Below, piece after piece: positions 5,810 through 12,892 of a stretch of 16,916 nt of DNA (its first letter is position 1; each line of letters begins with the position of its first letter). The notes under the pieces are model-generated. The model worked only from the letters and a program-made list of their open reading frames with translations. It had not been told where the DNA came from and did not search any database. Location of the stretch: assembly GCA_013814015.1 (NCBI GenBank), contig JACCQS010000381.1:1-16916 (forward strand). Reading direction: 5' to 3'. A program made the translations under genes and the position numbers. Source of the stretch: Geodermatophilaceae bacterium (GTDB lineage Bacteria > Actinomycetota > Actinomycetes > Mycobacteriales > Geodermatophilaceae).

Positions 5810-8173
5810 ATGACCAATACCGACTTCTACCCCGCAGACACGCGTGCCTGCCCCGAGAAGATCCGGCAAAGTGCGGAGCGGCTCCAGGCGATCAGCGGCG
5901 TGCTGCTGGGTCATGGAGACAATGTCCGGTACGTGTTGAGCGAGGTGGCGCTGTCCTTCTCCGAGGTGATCGCCCCCGCAGTGGCAGCCCAGATAGGCGA
6001 CAACGTGGTCGCGTTGGAGACCGCCGTAGAGGGCACCCAGTACGGGTACGCGGTTGGCATGGCATGGGCCGCGGACGTGGAGGCGTTTCTCGCCGCGAGG
6101 CACGAGTTGATCGCCCGCTGGCAGATCGCCGAGATCGACGACTTCGGCGTGCCGGCGCCGCTGAATCTATGGCCTCCCCCGCAAGCAGCAGAGGCCGAGC
6201 GTCTGCGCCTCGAGAATCGCGTGGCCGTGGAGGATGCCCGCAGCCTTGCTCTCGACCGCTTCATCCGCGAAGGCCACGTGCTCTGGGAGAACTTTCAAGA
6301 CAGGGTGTTGGAGAAGGCACGCATGTTCCGCGAGGGAACAACCGCGGACAACCTCGCGCTTGTGGTGTCCTTCCTCGGTTGGGGCGCCATGACCCTCTGG
6401 CCCGAGATCGCGCCGCCTCCGGTCTCGGCCACCGACGGCGTCGAGGCTGGGACGACAGTCGTCGAAGGGCTGGACGGCGCCGCGGGTCCGCGAGCCGTAG
6501 CCGGGGCCCTCGCCGATGTTGCCGCCATCATTCGACGCGCGGAGTCCGGGAAGGAACTCACCTCCGCCGAGATCGACTTCCTGGCAGCCTTCTACGAAAC
6601 CGTGGGTGAACGGGTCACCGAGTTACCGGGCTACCTGGCCCAGACGACATTCACTTACACGACCAGTGCGCCGACATCCCGAACTGACGATGAGAGCCCG
6701 CCTGTCTACGCGACCCATACCGTCGGCGGGTTGGATCCCACACTGGTCACGGCGCTGACCGCCGCCTCGGCTAACGGCATGCTCGTCCTTTCGCGCAGCG
6801 GTTCAGGTGGCGGCGGGTACGCGCGTCTGCCCACCTGGGTCCGCGACAGCTTGGATGACCCGATAGTGCCGTCCACGTTGCCGACGCCCCCGACAGCCGG
6901 CGCCTTCGAGTCGCTCGTGCAGCTGGGCGAGCTCTTGGAGTTCTCGACCGTCGAGGCAGGCGATGGTCTTTCCCGCGAGATGGCGGATGCTCTGAATCGC
7001 ATGTTTGTGGCGGTCGAAGGCCTCGAGACGCTAGGGATGGAAGGCACGCCAACGTGGGGTGAGCAGGTAGACGCAACCGGTCAGTCCTTCCTGGACGTAA
7101 TCGCTCGCAACGACGGTGCATGTTTTGACGTCGTGACCGGATCGCGTATGCCATACGGATACAACGCCGCTCAGTTCGTTGGCAACATGTACTCCTTCGA
7201 ATGGTCCGATGACGGCGCTTCAGCGGCGAGTCTTACGGACTTCATCCCCCTGTGGGCAGTGAGCGACGATCCAGTCCAGCAAGGTGGGGCGCAGACCGCC
7301 ATGTTCGACCTCGTGCAGATCGTGACTGGCGATGAAAACTTCGAACTGCTCATGGATGGCGTCGGAACCTCGGGGGTAGCGGCGGAATCAGCTGTGGGCC
7401 AAGTCAATCCAGCGATCACCCAGGGCTTTGTTGCCGCTATGGCACCGTTCATGGACCAATTCGCGGCAGAGCAGACCAATCTGGATCCCAATGCCGTTCC
7501 CACGGACCTAAGGGACTTGCCCTTCGACACCCGAGTGCGCTTCACAACATTGATCGGAACCGATCAGGACTCCGCGACGGCATTGGCCGGTCTGGCGTAT
7601 GCCTATGAGCAGCAGGAACTCTCCGAATACGCGGTGTCGGGAAACACCGAGGTGAATGGAGGCAATGTGGGCCGAATCCGAGGAATCGTGGACGCCGGCC
7701 TGTTCAACGCCGAGATAGACGCAGGTGCCGATCAGTCGGAAGCCGAAGCGGCAGCGGCGCGCTCACGTCAGTTGGGTGCCGACATCACTCAGGGTGTCCT
7801 AGGGGCGATCCCTGCTCCGGGCGTCTCCGGCTTGGTTGACACCGTCTTCGCCGTCATCGACTCACAAGCCCGTGACGATGGGTCAACGGAAGGCCCTACG
7901 CCGTCCCCCACCAGAACTGAAGCCGAGCGGCGCTACGACACTGCCACTGGAGTCATGACGGGCTTGGTCACTAACGGACAGATTCCTGCATCGGCGATGC
8001 CCATTCCTTCCATCCGACCAGTGACAGCCGAGAATGAACTCTCGACAGATGAACTCACTCAGGCCCTGGTGAACGCCGCGGCAGCGGCGGGCTACGACCT
8101 CAATCTGATCCTCAATCGGATCGAGTCGGCCTACTCGGATCCGGATCTGGTTGACGAGCGAGCGGGTCAGTAG
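5810..8173 (+). CDS. Large type VII secretion-associated-like protein of unknown function
   Basis: A 787-residue soluble-looking protein with no signal peptide. Residues about 15-110 are helical with Trp86 and Trp104. A charged helix (125-175) follows, then a short hydrophobic stretch (183-200), and a segment ELTSAEIDFLAAFYETVGERVTELPGYL (split here: SAEIDFLAAFY at 252-262, LPGYL at 272-276). Next come TAASANGMLVLSR (317-329) before LPTWVR (340-345), DFIPLWAVSDDP (477-488), and a late YEQQELSEY...GIVDAGLF region (599-632). These recall large actinobacterial proteins of the DUF6571 / 'TPR repeat region' type that neighbour WXG100 genes; I make this match from memory and hold it loosely. No toxin or enzyme active site is recognised. 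ATG 5810 has AGGA 8 nt upstream; the frame is open to 5645 without a better start. It contains a TTA codon (6623-6625) and several ATA and CTA codons. Confidence 0.6.
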   Translation: MTNTDFYPADTRACPEKIRQSAERLQAISGVLLGHGDNVRYVLSEVALSFSEVIAPAVAAQIGDNVVALETAVEGTQYGYAVGMAWAADVEAFLAARHELIARWQIAEIDDFGVPAPLNLWPPPQAAEAERLRLENRVAVEDARSLALDRFIREGHVLWENFQDRVLEKARMFREGTTADNLALVVSFLGWGAMTLWPEIAPPPVSATDGVEAGTTVVEGLDGAAGPRAVAGALADVAAIIRRAESGKELTSAEIDFLAAFYETVGERVTELPGYLAQTTFTYTTSAPTSRTDDESPPVYATHTVGGLDPTLVTALTAASANGMLVLSRSGSGGGGYARLPTWVRDSLDDPIVPSTLPTPPTAGAFESLVQLGELLEFSTVEAGDGLSREMADALNRMFVAVEGLETLGMEGTPTWGEQVDATGQSFLDVIARNDGACFDVVTGSRMPYGYNAAQFVGNMYSFEWSDDGASAASLTDFIPLWAVSDDPVQQGGAQTAMFDLVQIVTGDENFELLMDGVGTSGVAAESAVGQVNPAITQGFVAAMAPFMDQFAAEQTNLDPNAVPTDLRDLPFDTRVRFTTLIGTDQDSATALAGLAYAYEQQELSEYAVSGNTEVNGGNVGRIRGIVDAGLFNAEIDAGADQSEAEAAAARSRQLGADITQGVLGAIPAPGVSGLVDTVFAVIDSQARDDGSTEGPTPSPTRTEAERRYDTATGVMTGLVTNGQIPASAMPIPSIRPVTAENELSTDELTQALVNAAAAAGYDLNLILNRIESAYSDPDLVDERAGQ

Positions 8174-8179
8174 TCGCAC

Positions 8180-8196
8180 CGCAGCGGCGGGCTGCG
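8180..8196. terminator. Possible bidirectional terminator hairpin
   Basis: In the 36-bp gap between the convergent 787-residue gene and gatB, CGCAGC (8180-8185) and GCTGCG (8191-8196) form a perfect 6-bp GC-rich stem with the 5-nt loop GGCGG. There is no T-tract, as is common for actinobacterial terminators. The short stem makes this tentative. Confidence 0.35.
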
Positions 8197-8209
8197 TCCG
8201 CCCAATCGA

Positions 8210-9715
8210 CTACAGGTTGACGCCGAGGCGTTGGGCGATCATGGCCTTGACTGCGGCCGCGTCGGCTTGACCACGGGTTGCTTTCATGACCGACCCGAGC
8301 AGCACCCCGACTGCGGCGACCTTGCCATTCTGGATCTTGGCGACGACGTCGGGATTGTCCGCAATCGCCGCGTCCACAGCCGCATCCAAGGCACTGGTGT
8401 CGCTGACCACTGCGAGGCCGCGAGCGACGACAACCTGTTCCGGATCACCCTCCCCGGCTAGCACGCCGTCGAGCACCTGGCGGGCCAGCCGGTCGTTGAC
8501 TCTTCCCTCGGCAACCAACCGGGCCAATCCGGCGACCTGCGCCGGCGTGATCGCCAACTCGGCCAGCTCGATGTCCTCGGCATTGGCCCGGCGGGCCAGA
8601 TCGCCGAGCCACCACTTGCGGGCGTCGGCGGCCGATGCCCCGGCGGCGACCGTGTCGGCAAACAGTTGCAGCGCACCGCTGTTGACCAGCCAGGCCATCT
8701 CGTCATCGGACAGGCCCAATTCGGCCTGGCGCCGGACCCGTTGAATCGACGGCGAATCGGGGAGGGCGGCACGCAGCTGTTCGACCCAAGCCGGGTCGGG
8801 GGCAACCGGGACGAGATCGGGCTCGGGGAAGTACCGGTAGTCGGTGGCCTCTTCCTTGCTCCGACCCGACGTCGTCGAGGAGGTGTCTTCGTGGAAGTGC
8901 CGAGTCTCCTGAACGATCCGGCCGCCCTCGTCGAGCACCTGGGACTGGCGGATCATCTCCGAACGGACCGCACGTTCGACCGACCGCAGTGAGTTGACGT
9001 TCTTCGTCTCGGTCCGCGTGCCCCATTCGGCAGCGCCCTTGGGGGCCAACGACGTGTTGACGTCACAGCGCATCGAGCCCTGTTCCATCCGTACGTCGGA
9101 GACGTCGAGCCCGCGCAGCAGTTCCCGCAGCTCGGTGACATAGGCACGCGCCACGGCCGGCGCACGCCCGCCGGTCCCGGCGATCGGCTTGGTGACGATC
9201 TCCACCAACGGAATGCCGGCCCGGTTGTAGTCGACCAGCGAGTGGTCGGCGCCATGGATCCGACCAGTTGCCCCTCCGACATGCAGGCTCTTGCCGGTGT
9301 CCTCCTCGAGGTGCACGCGCTCGATCTCGACTCGGAACGGCTCACCGTCGACCAGGACATCGAGGTATCCGTCGGTGCACAAAGGTTCGTCGTACTGGCT
9401 GATCTGGAAGTCCTTGGGCATGTCCGGATAGAAGTAGTTCTTTCGCGCGAATCGGCACCACGAGGCGATCGTGCAGTTCAGCGCCAACCCGATCCGGATC
9501 GTGGACTCGATCGATTTCACGTTCACGACCGGAAGCGCGCCGGGAAGACCGAGACAGACCGGGCAGGTTTGCGTGTTGGGTTCGGCGCCGAACTCCGTCG
9601 GGCAGCCGCAGAACATCTTCGACAGCGTGCCGAGCTCGACGTGGGTCTCCAAGCCGATCACCGGGTCGTATCGAGCAAGAACCTCGTCGACGGTGACCTG
9701 GGAAGTGCTGGTCAC
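8210..9715 (-). CDS. gatB: Asp/Glu-tRNA amidotransferase subunit B (GatB)
   Basis: A 501-residue subunit of the GatCAB amidotransferase. It binds misacylated Glu-tRNA(Gln) or Asp-tRNA(Asn) and phosphorylates the acyl group before ammonia transfer from GatA. Seen: YDPVIGLETHVEL near the N-terminus, zinc-site cysteines Cys36, Cys38, Cys51 and Cys54 around FCGCPTEFG and TCPVCLGLPG, LPVVN, ARKNYFYPDMPK, HLEEDTGKSLH, DYNRAGIPLVEIV, RCDVN and the ATDYRYFPEPDL motif. The C-terminal helical and YqeY-like tail ends VMKATRGQADAAAVKAMIAQRL, the usual family ending (given here only as a landmark: MKATRGQAD). Its length matches the family. The start is GTG 9715 with GGAGG 4 nt upstream. It is the last gene of the gatC-gatA-membrane protein-gatB unit and convergent with the large type VII-like gene. 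Confidence 0.97.
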   Translation of the reverse strand: MTSTSQVTVDEVLARYDPVIGLETHVELGTLSKMFCGCPTEFGAEPNTQTCPVCLGLPGALPVVNVKSIESTIRIGLALNCTIASWCRFARKNYFYPDMPKDFQISQYDEPLCTDGYLDVLVDGEPFRVEIERVHLEEDTGKSLHVGGATGRIHGADHSLVDYNRAGIPLVEIVTKPIAGTGGRAPAVARAYVTELRELLRGLDVSDVRMEQGSMRCDVNTSLAPKGAAEWGTRTETKNVNSLRSVERAVRSEMIRQSQVLDEGGRIVQETRHFHEDTSSTTSGRSKEEATDYRYFPEPDLVPVAPDPAWVEQLRAALPDSPSIQRVRRQAELGLSDDEMAWLVNSGALQLFADTVAAGASAADARKWWLGDLARRANAEDIELAELAITPAQVAGLARLVAEGRVNDRLARQVLDGVLAGEGDPEQVVVARGLAVVSDTSALDAAVDAAIADNPDVVAKIQNGKVAAVGVLLGSVMKATRGQADAAAVKAMIAQRLGVNL

Positions 9716-9758
9716 ATCGCCTCCGTTCCGGCATTGCGGTACGCAGCCGGTCCGGCAG

Positions 9759-10049
9759 TCAGACCCGTGGATGCCTCACGAACAGATCCCAGAACCAGAA
9801 CGCCGCGAGTCCGGTGTAGACGGTGAACAGAATCCTGAAGAGCCAGTCGAAATTCCAGAGGAACCCCGTGATCGACAGCAGGATCAGCATCATCATGGCC
9901 CCGGCCATTCGCTGTACGAGCAACTCCCGGGGAGTCGGTGGTTCGGGGGGCACGGGTCGCACCGGTGGCGGCGGCAATGGTGGTACGTAAGGGGACGGGG
10001 GTACGGCCGCCTGCGTGCGAGGGTCGTATCCGGTCCACTGTCCGGTCAC
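9759..10049 (-). CDS. Small proline-rich two-pass membrane protein
   Basis: A 96-residue protein of unknown function between gatA and gatB. Residues 15-40 are very rich in Pro (PPLPPPPVRPVPPEPP), followed by two hydrophobic segments (about 47-66 and 70-90) and a short basic end (VRHPRV). The topology would place the Pro-rich part on one side of the membrane, probably cytoplasmic. I chose GTG 10049 because GGGGAGGG lies 6 nt upstream, a far better ribosome site than anything before ATG 10073, which would add eight residues (MSRWGGIR) that overlap that very site. It lies 71 bp after gatA and 43 bp before gatB, so it is probably co-transcribed with them. It has no evident link to tRNA amidation. 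Confidence 0.75.
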   Translation of the reverse strand: MTGQWTGYDPRTQAAVPPSPYVPPLPPPPVRPVPPEPPTPRELLVQRMAGAMMMLILLSITGFLWNFDWLFRILFTVYTGLAAFWFWDLFVRHPRV

Positions 10050-10120
10050 GCGGATCCCTCCCCAGCGACTCATTCGGCTGCGACCTGAGGATCACTCTAC
10101 GTCCGATCCGTTACTCGCGC

Positions 10121-11656
10121 TCATCGCAGCGGAACCTCTTGCAGCAAAGGATGTCCGCGACGGGCATCAAGGGTGGATTCGACTGCGGCCGCCACCCGGT
10201 AGCAGCGATCATCGGCAAGCGCCGGGGCCATGATCTGCAACCCCACCGGAAGCCCCTCCGAGAGCCCGCAGGGCACCGAGATCGCCGGCGTTCCCGCCAG
10301 GCTGGCAGGCAGTGTGCACAGATCCGCGGCGTACATTGCGAGCGGGTCGTCCGTACGCGCCCCCAGCCGGAAGGCAACGGTCGGCGTGCTCGGCGAGACC
10401 AGAACGTCGGCAGCCTCGAATGCGGCAGCGAAGTCACGGCTGATCAATGTACGGACCTTCTGCGCTTGGCCGTAATATGCCTCGTAATAGCCACTGGAAA
10501 GAGCGTACGTCCCAATCATGATGCGACGCTTGACTTCCGGACCGAAACCAGCCTGACGGGTAAGCGCCATCACCTCATCGAGACCGCGTACGCCATCATC
10601 GCCGACCCGCAAGCCGTACCGAACGGCATCGAAGCGAGCCAGGTTCGAAGATGCCTCACTTGGTGCAATCAGGTAATAGGCGGCCAGCGCGTACCCGAAG
10701 TGCGGGCAGGACACCTCGACGATCTCGGCGCCCAGCCCGGCCATCAGCTCGACGGTTTCGCTCACCCTGGAAAGGACGCCGGGTTCGTATCCGTCGGCGA
10801 AGCCCAGACCGCCGAGCTCGCGGACGACCCCCACCCGCAGGCCGGTCAGATCACCGCCGGCACCCGCACGGGCCGCGGCGACCACGGGCGGAACCGGTGC
10901 GGGGATGGAGGTCGAGTCCGCCCGGTCGTGTCCACCGATAGCCTCGTGCAGCAAGGCGGTGTCCAGGACCGTACGGCCGAATGGCCCTGCCTGATCCAGG
11001 CTGGAGGAGAACGCGATCAGGCCGTACCGGCTGACTCCGCCGTAGGTGGGCTTGTGCCCGACCAGGCCGGTGACCGCAGCGGGTTGCCGGATCGAACCGC
11101 CGGTGTCAGTGCCGATACCCAGCGGCGCCAGCGATCCGGCGACCGCGGCGCTCGAGCCCCCCGAGGATCCGCCCGGAACCCGGTCGAGATCCCAAGGATT
11201 GTGCGACGGGCCGAAGCCGGAGTTCTCCGTGGAGGACCCCATCGCGAACTCGTCCATGTTGGTCTTGCCGAGGATCACTATCCCGGCGTTCTTGATCCGA
11301 GTGGTGATCGTCGCGTCGTACGGGGGAATCCAGCCGGCCAGAATCTTGGATCCGCTGGTGGTTTCCAGGCCCTTGGTGACCACGACGTCCTTGAGCGCCA
11401 AGGGGACGCCGGCCAATGGTCCCAGAGGTTCACCGGCCACCCGCCGGGCATCGATGGCTCTGGCTGATGCCAACGCACCGTCAGCGTCGACGCGCAGAAA
11501 GGCGTGCAGCGTGCCGTCGTCGGAGGCGATCCGGTCCAGGTGCGCCTGGGCCACCTCGACGGCGCTGGCCTCACCCGACGCCATCAACGCAGCGAGCTCG
11601 ACGGCCGTACGAGCAGTGAGCGTCGCGTGCTGACTTCTGTCGTCGGGAGAACTCAC
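10121..11656 (-). CDS. gatA: Asp/Glu-tRNA amidotransferase subunit A (GatA)
   Basis: A 511-residue amidase-signature enzyme. It hydrolyses glutamine and channels ammonia to the GatB active site to form Gln-tRNA(Gln) / Asn-tRNA(Asn). The Ser-cisSer-Lys triad is visible: Lys89 in LALKD, Ser164 in PGGSSGGSSAAVA and Ser188 in GTDTGGSIR, with the same spacing as in characterised GatA. KTNMDEFAMGSSTENS, GHKPTYGGVSRYGL and the C-terminal GTPAISVPCG are further family landmarks. Start GTG 11656 overlaps the gatC stop (GTGA), giving translational coupling. The frame stays open to 11743 but that is inside gatC. Length is normal and no damage is seen. Confidence 0.97.
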   Translation of the reverse strand: MSSPDDRSQHATLTARTAVELAALMASGEASAVEVAQAHLDRIASDDGTLHAFLRVDADGALASARAIDARRVAGEPLGPLAGVPLALKDVVVTKGLETTSGSKILAGWIPPYDATITTRIKNAGIVILGKTNMDEFAMGSSTENSGFGPSHNPWDLDRVPGGSSGGSSAAVAGSLAPLGIGTDTGGSIRQPAAVTGLVGHKPTYGGVSRYGLIAFSSSLDQAGPFGRTVLDTALLHEAIGGHDRADSTSIPAPVPPVVAAARAGAGGDLTGLRVGVVRELGGLGFADGYEPGVLSRVSETVELMAGLGAEIVEVSCPHFGYALAAYYLIAPSEASSNLARFDAVRYGLRVGDDGVRGLDEVMALTRQAGFGPEVKRRIMIGTYALSSGYYEAYYGQAQKVRTLISRDFAAAFEAADVLVSPSTPTVAFRLGARTDDPLAMYAADLCTLPASLAGTPAISVPCGLSEGLPVGLQIMAPALADDRCYRVAAAVESTLDARRGHPLLQEVPLR

Positions 11657-11952
11657 GCCGGCTCGTTGAGGATGCGCGGCACGCGGAAGCGGCCGCCCTG
11701 GGCCGCGGGGGCCGCCGCGAGAACGTCGTCGGGGTGCAGGCATGGCCCCAGAACGTCGGGGCGGGTGATGTTGGTCAACGGCACGGCGTGGGTTGTCGGT
11801 GGGATGTCGTCAGCGGCGACGTCGGCCACATGGGCCACCGAGGAGAGGATCACATCGAGCTGACCGGCGAAAAGGTCCAGTTCCTCGTCGGTCACGGAAA
11901 GCCGCGCCAGGTGTGCCAGGTGCGCCACATCCTCGCGAGAGATGGCAGTCAT
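11653..11952 (-). CDS. gatC: Asp/Glu-tRNA amidotransferase subunit C (GatC)
   Basis: The 99-residue subunit that wraps around GatA and GatB and stabilises the GatCAB complex. It shows the typical opening ISREDVAHLAHLARL, a helix EELDLFAGQLDVIL, and the later DVLGPC...DVLAAAP...GRFRVPRIL segment that threads between subunits. Start ATG 11952 has AAAGG about 8 nt upstream. It is the first gene of the unit; its stop overlaps the gatA GTG. It is divergent from the ACT-domain gene. Confidence 0.95.
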   Translation of the reverse strand: MTAISREDVAHLAHLARLSVTDEELDLFAGQLDVILSSVAHVADVAADDIPPTTHAVPLTNITRPDVLGPCLHPDDVLAAAPAAQGGRFRVPRILNEPA

Positions 11953-12201
11953 GGGTTGGGCCTTTTTCCGATTGCTGTCATGCGGGAACGGGCTCCTCGA
12001 GCGCGGATGGATGGCCTGCCCGGATGCTGTTGGTGGGCAGTCCCGGTGTCAGGAGTTTATGAGCACCGCCCCCTGCCGCCCGACTCGGCATCGTGAGCGT
12101 CCACGACGGGGAGATCCAGCGGGTTGGGAGGTCAACGGTAGCGAGAACGTAACAAGTCGTCAGCACACCGGTGACACGCTTTCTGGCACTGTTGCCCTGC
12201 C
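11953..12201. promoter_or_regulatory. gatC / ACT-gene divergent intergenic region
   Basis: The longest gap in the window (249 bp). On the minus strand, CTGACG (12158-12163) and TACCGT (12135-12140) are separated by exactly 17 bp and form a plausible sigma-70-type promoter for gatC, leaving a leader of about 175 nt. An 8-bp palindrome, CACCGGTG, sits at 12166-12173, just upstream of that -35 and possibly an operator. I see no T-box, riboswitch or leader peptide, and no clear plus-strand promoter for the ACT gene. Confidence 0.35.
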
Positions 12202-12879
12202 ATGTCCTACCTCCTGCGCGTCGTCGTACCGGACCGACCCGGAATGTTGGGAGCCCTGGCGACATCGCTGGGAGCCAGCGGCGCGGACATCGTCAGCATC
12301 GACGTGGTGCAGCGCTTGGGTGGTGAGGCGGTCGACGACATCGTGGTGGAGTTGCCTCCCGACCGGCTTCCGGACGGGCTGATCACCGCCGCCCGATCGG
12401 TCGATGGGGTGTCGGTGGAGTCACTGCGACCGTTTTCCGGGACGCTGGACACACATCGGGAACTCGCTCTGGTCGAAGCACTGGCCGGGTCAGGACCGGC
12501 TGTCGCACAGCTGCTGGCCGAGGAACTGCCCCGGATCTTCCGGGCCAGTTGGGCCATGATCGTCGGCTGCCCGCCATCCCCCGGTGGCGGCTCGACGGTC
12601 ATCGCCTCCAGCGCCGCTGCACCGGAGATCGTCGAGGACCAGATTGAATTCTTCCCCTGGTGCCCGATGGCGACGCCGACGTTGCTCGACTCTGAAGCAG
12701 ACGAGGTGCCGACGATCTTCTCCTCGCTGGGCACGGAGATGATGGGGGCGCCGATGGGCGAGGCGTGTCAGGTCGTCCTGGTCGGCCGCGCCGGCGGACC
12801 CGCGTTCCTCCGCTCCGAACTGCTCCGGTTGGCCCACCTCGTGGGCATCGCTGCAACGGTCGCGGCTATCGACGCCTGA
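12202..12879 (+). CDS. ACT-domain-containing protein
   Basis: A 225-residue cytoplasmic protein. Residues 1-75 are an ACT domain, the small-molecule (usually amino acid) sensing fold: SYLLRVVVPDRPGMLGALATSLGASGADIVSIDVVQR, with the PDRPGML loop that forms the effector site (residues 10-16). The rest (about 85-225) is an alpha/beta region with ELALVEALAG and FLRSELLRLAHLVGIAA, without a recognised enzyme motif. Proteins of this type sit between gatC and ligA in many actinobacteria (Rv3013 in M. tuberculosis), so it is conserved but uncharacterised. A role as amino-acid-responsive regulator is inference. ATG 12202 has no Shine-Dalgarno. It converges with ligA, leaving a gap of only 13 bp. Confidence 0.88.
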   Translation: MSYLLRVVVPDRPGMLGALATSLGASGADIVSIDVVQRLGGEAVDDIVVELPPDRLPDGLITAARSVDGVSVESLRPFSGTLDTHRELALVEALAGSGPAVAQLLAEELPRIFRASWAMIVGCPPSPGGGSTVIASSAAAPEIVEDQIEFFPWCPMATPTLLDSEADEVPTIFSSLGTEMMGAPMGEACQVVLVGRAGGPAFLRSELLRLAHLVGIAATVAAIDA

Positions 12880-12892
12880 CCCGGATGCCTCG

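Noticed and set aside
5810..8173. Polymorphic toxin with C-terminal toxic domain
   Set aside because: The C-terminus (residues 700-787) is helical and without catalytic motif, there is no LXG/RHS architecture, and no immunity gene follows; the downstream gene is convergent gatB.
9938..11467. 509-codon plus-strand open frame opposite gatA
   Set aside because: gatA is intact with all catalytic residues; the antisense frame has no recognisable domain and low-complexity composition.
11953..12127. T-box or other amino acid riboswitch in the long gatC leader
   Set aside because: No T-box sequence, no stable specifier-loop or terminator/antiterminator pair could be found by eye.
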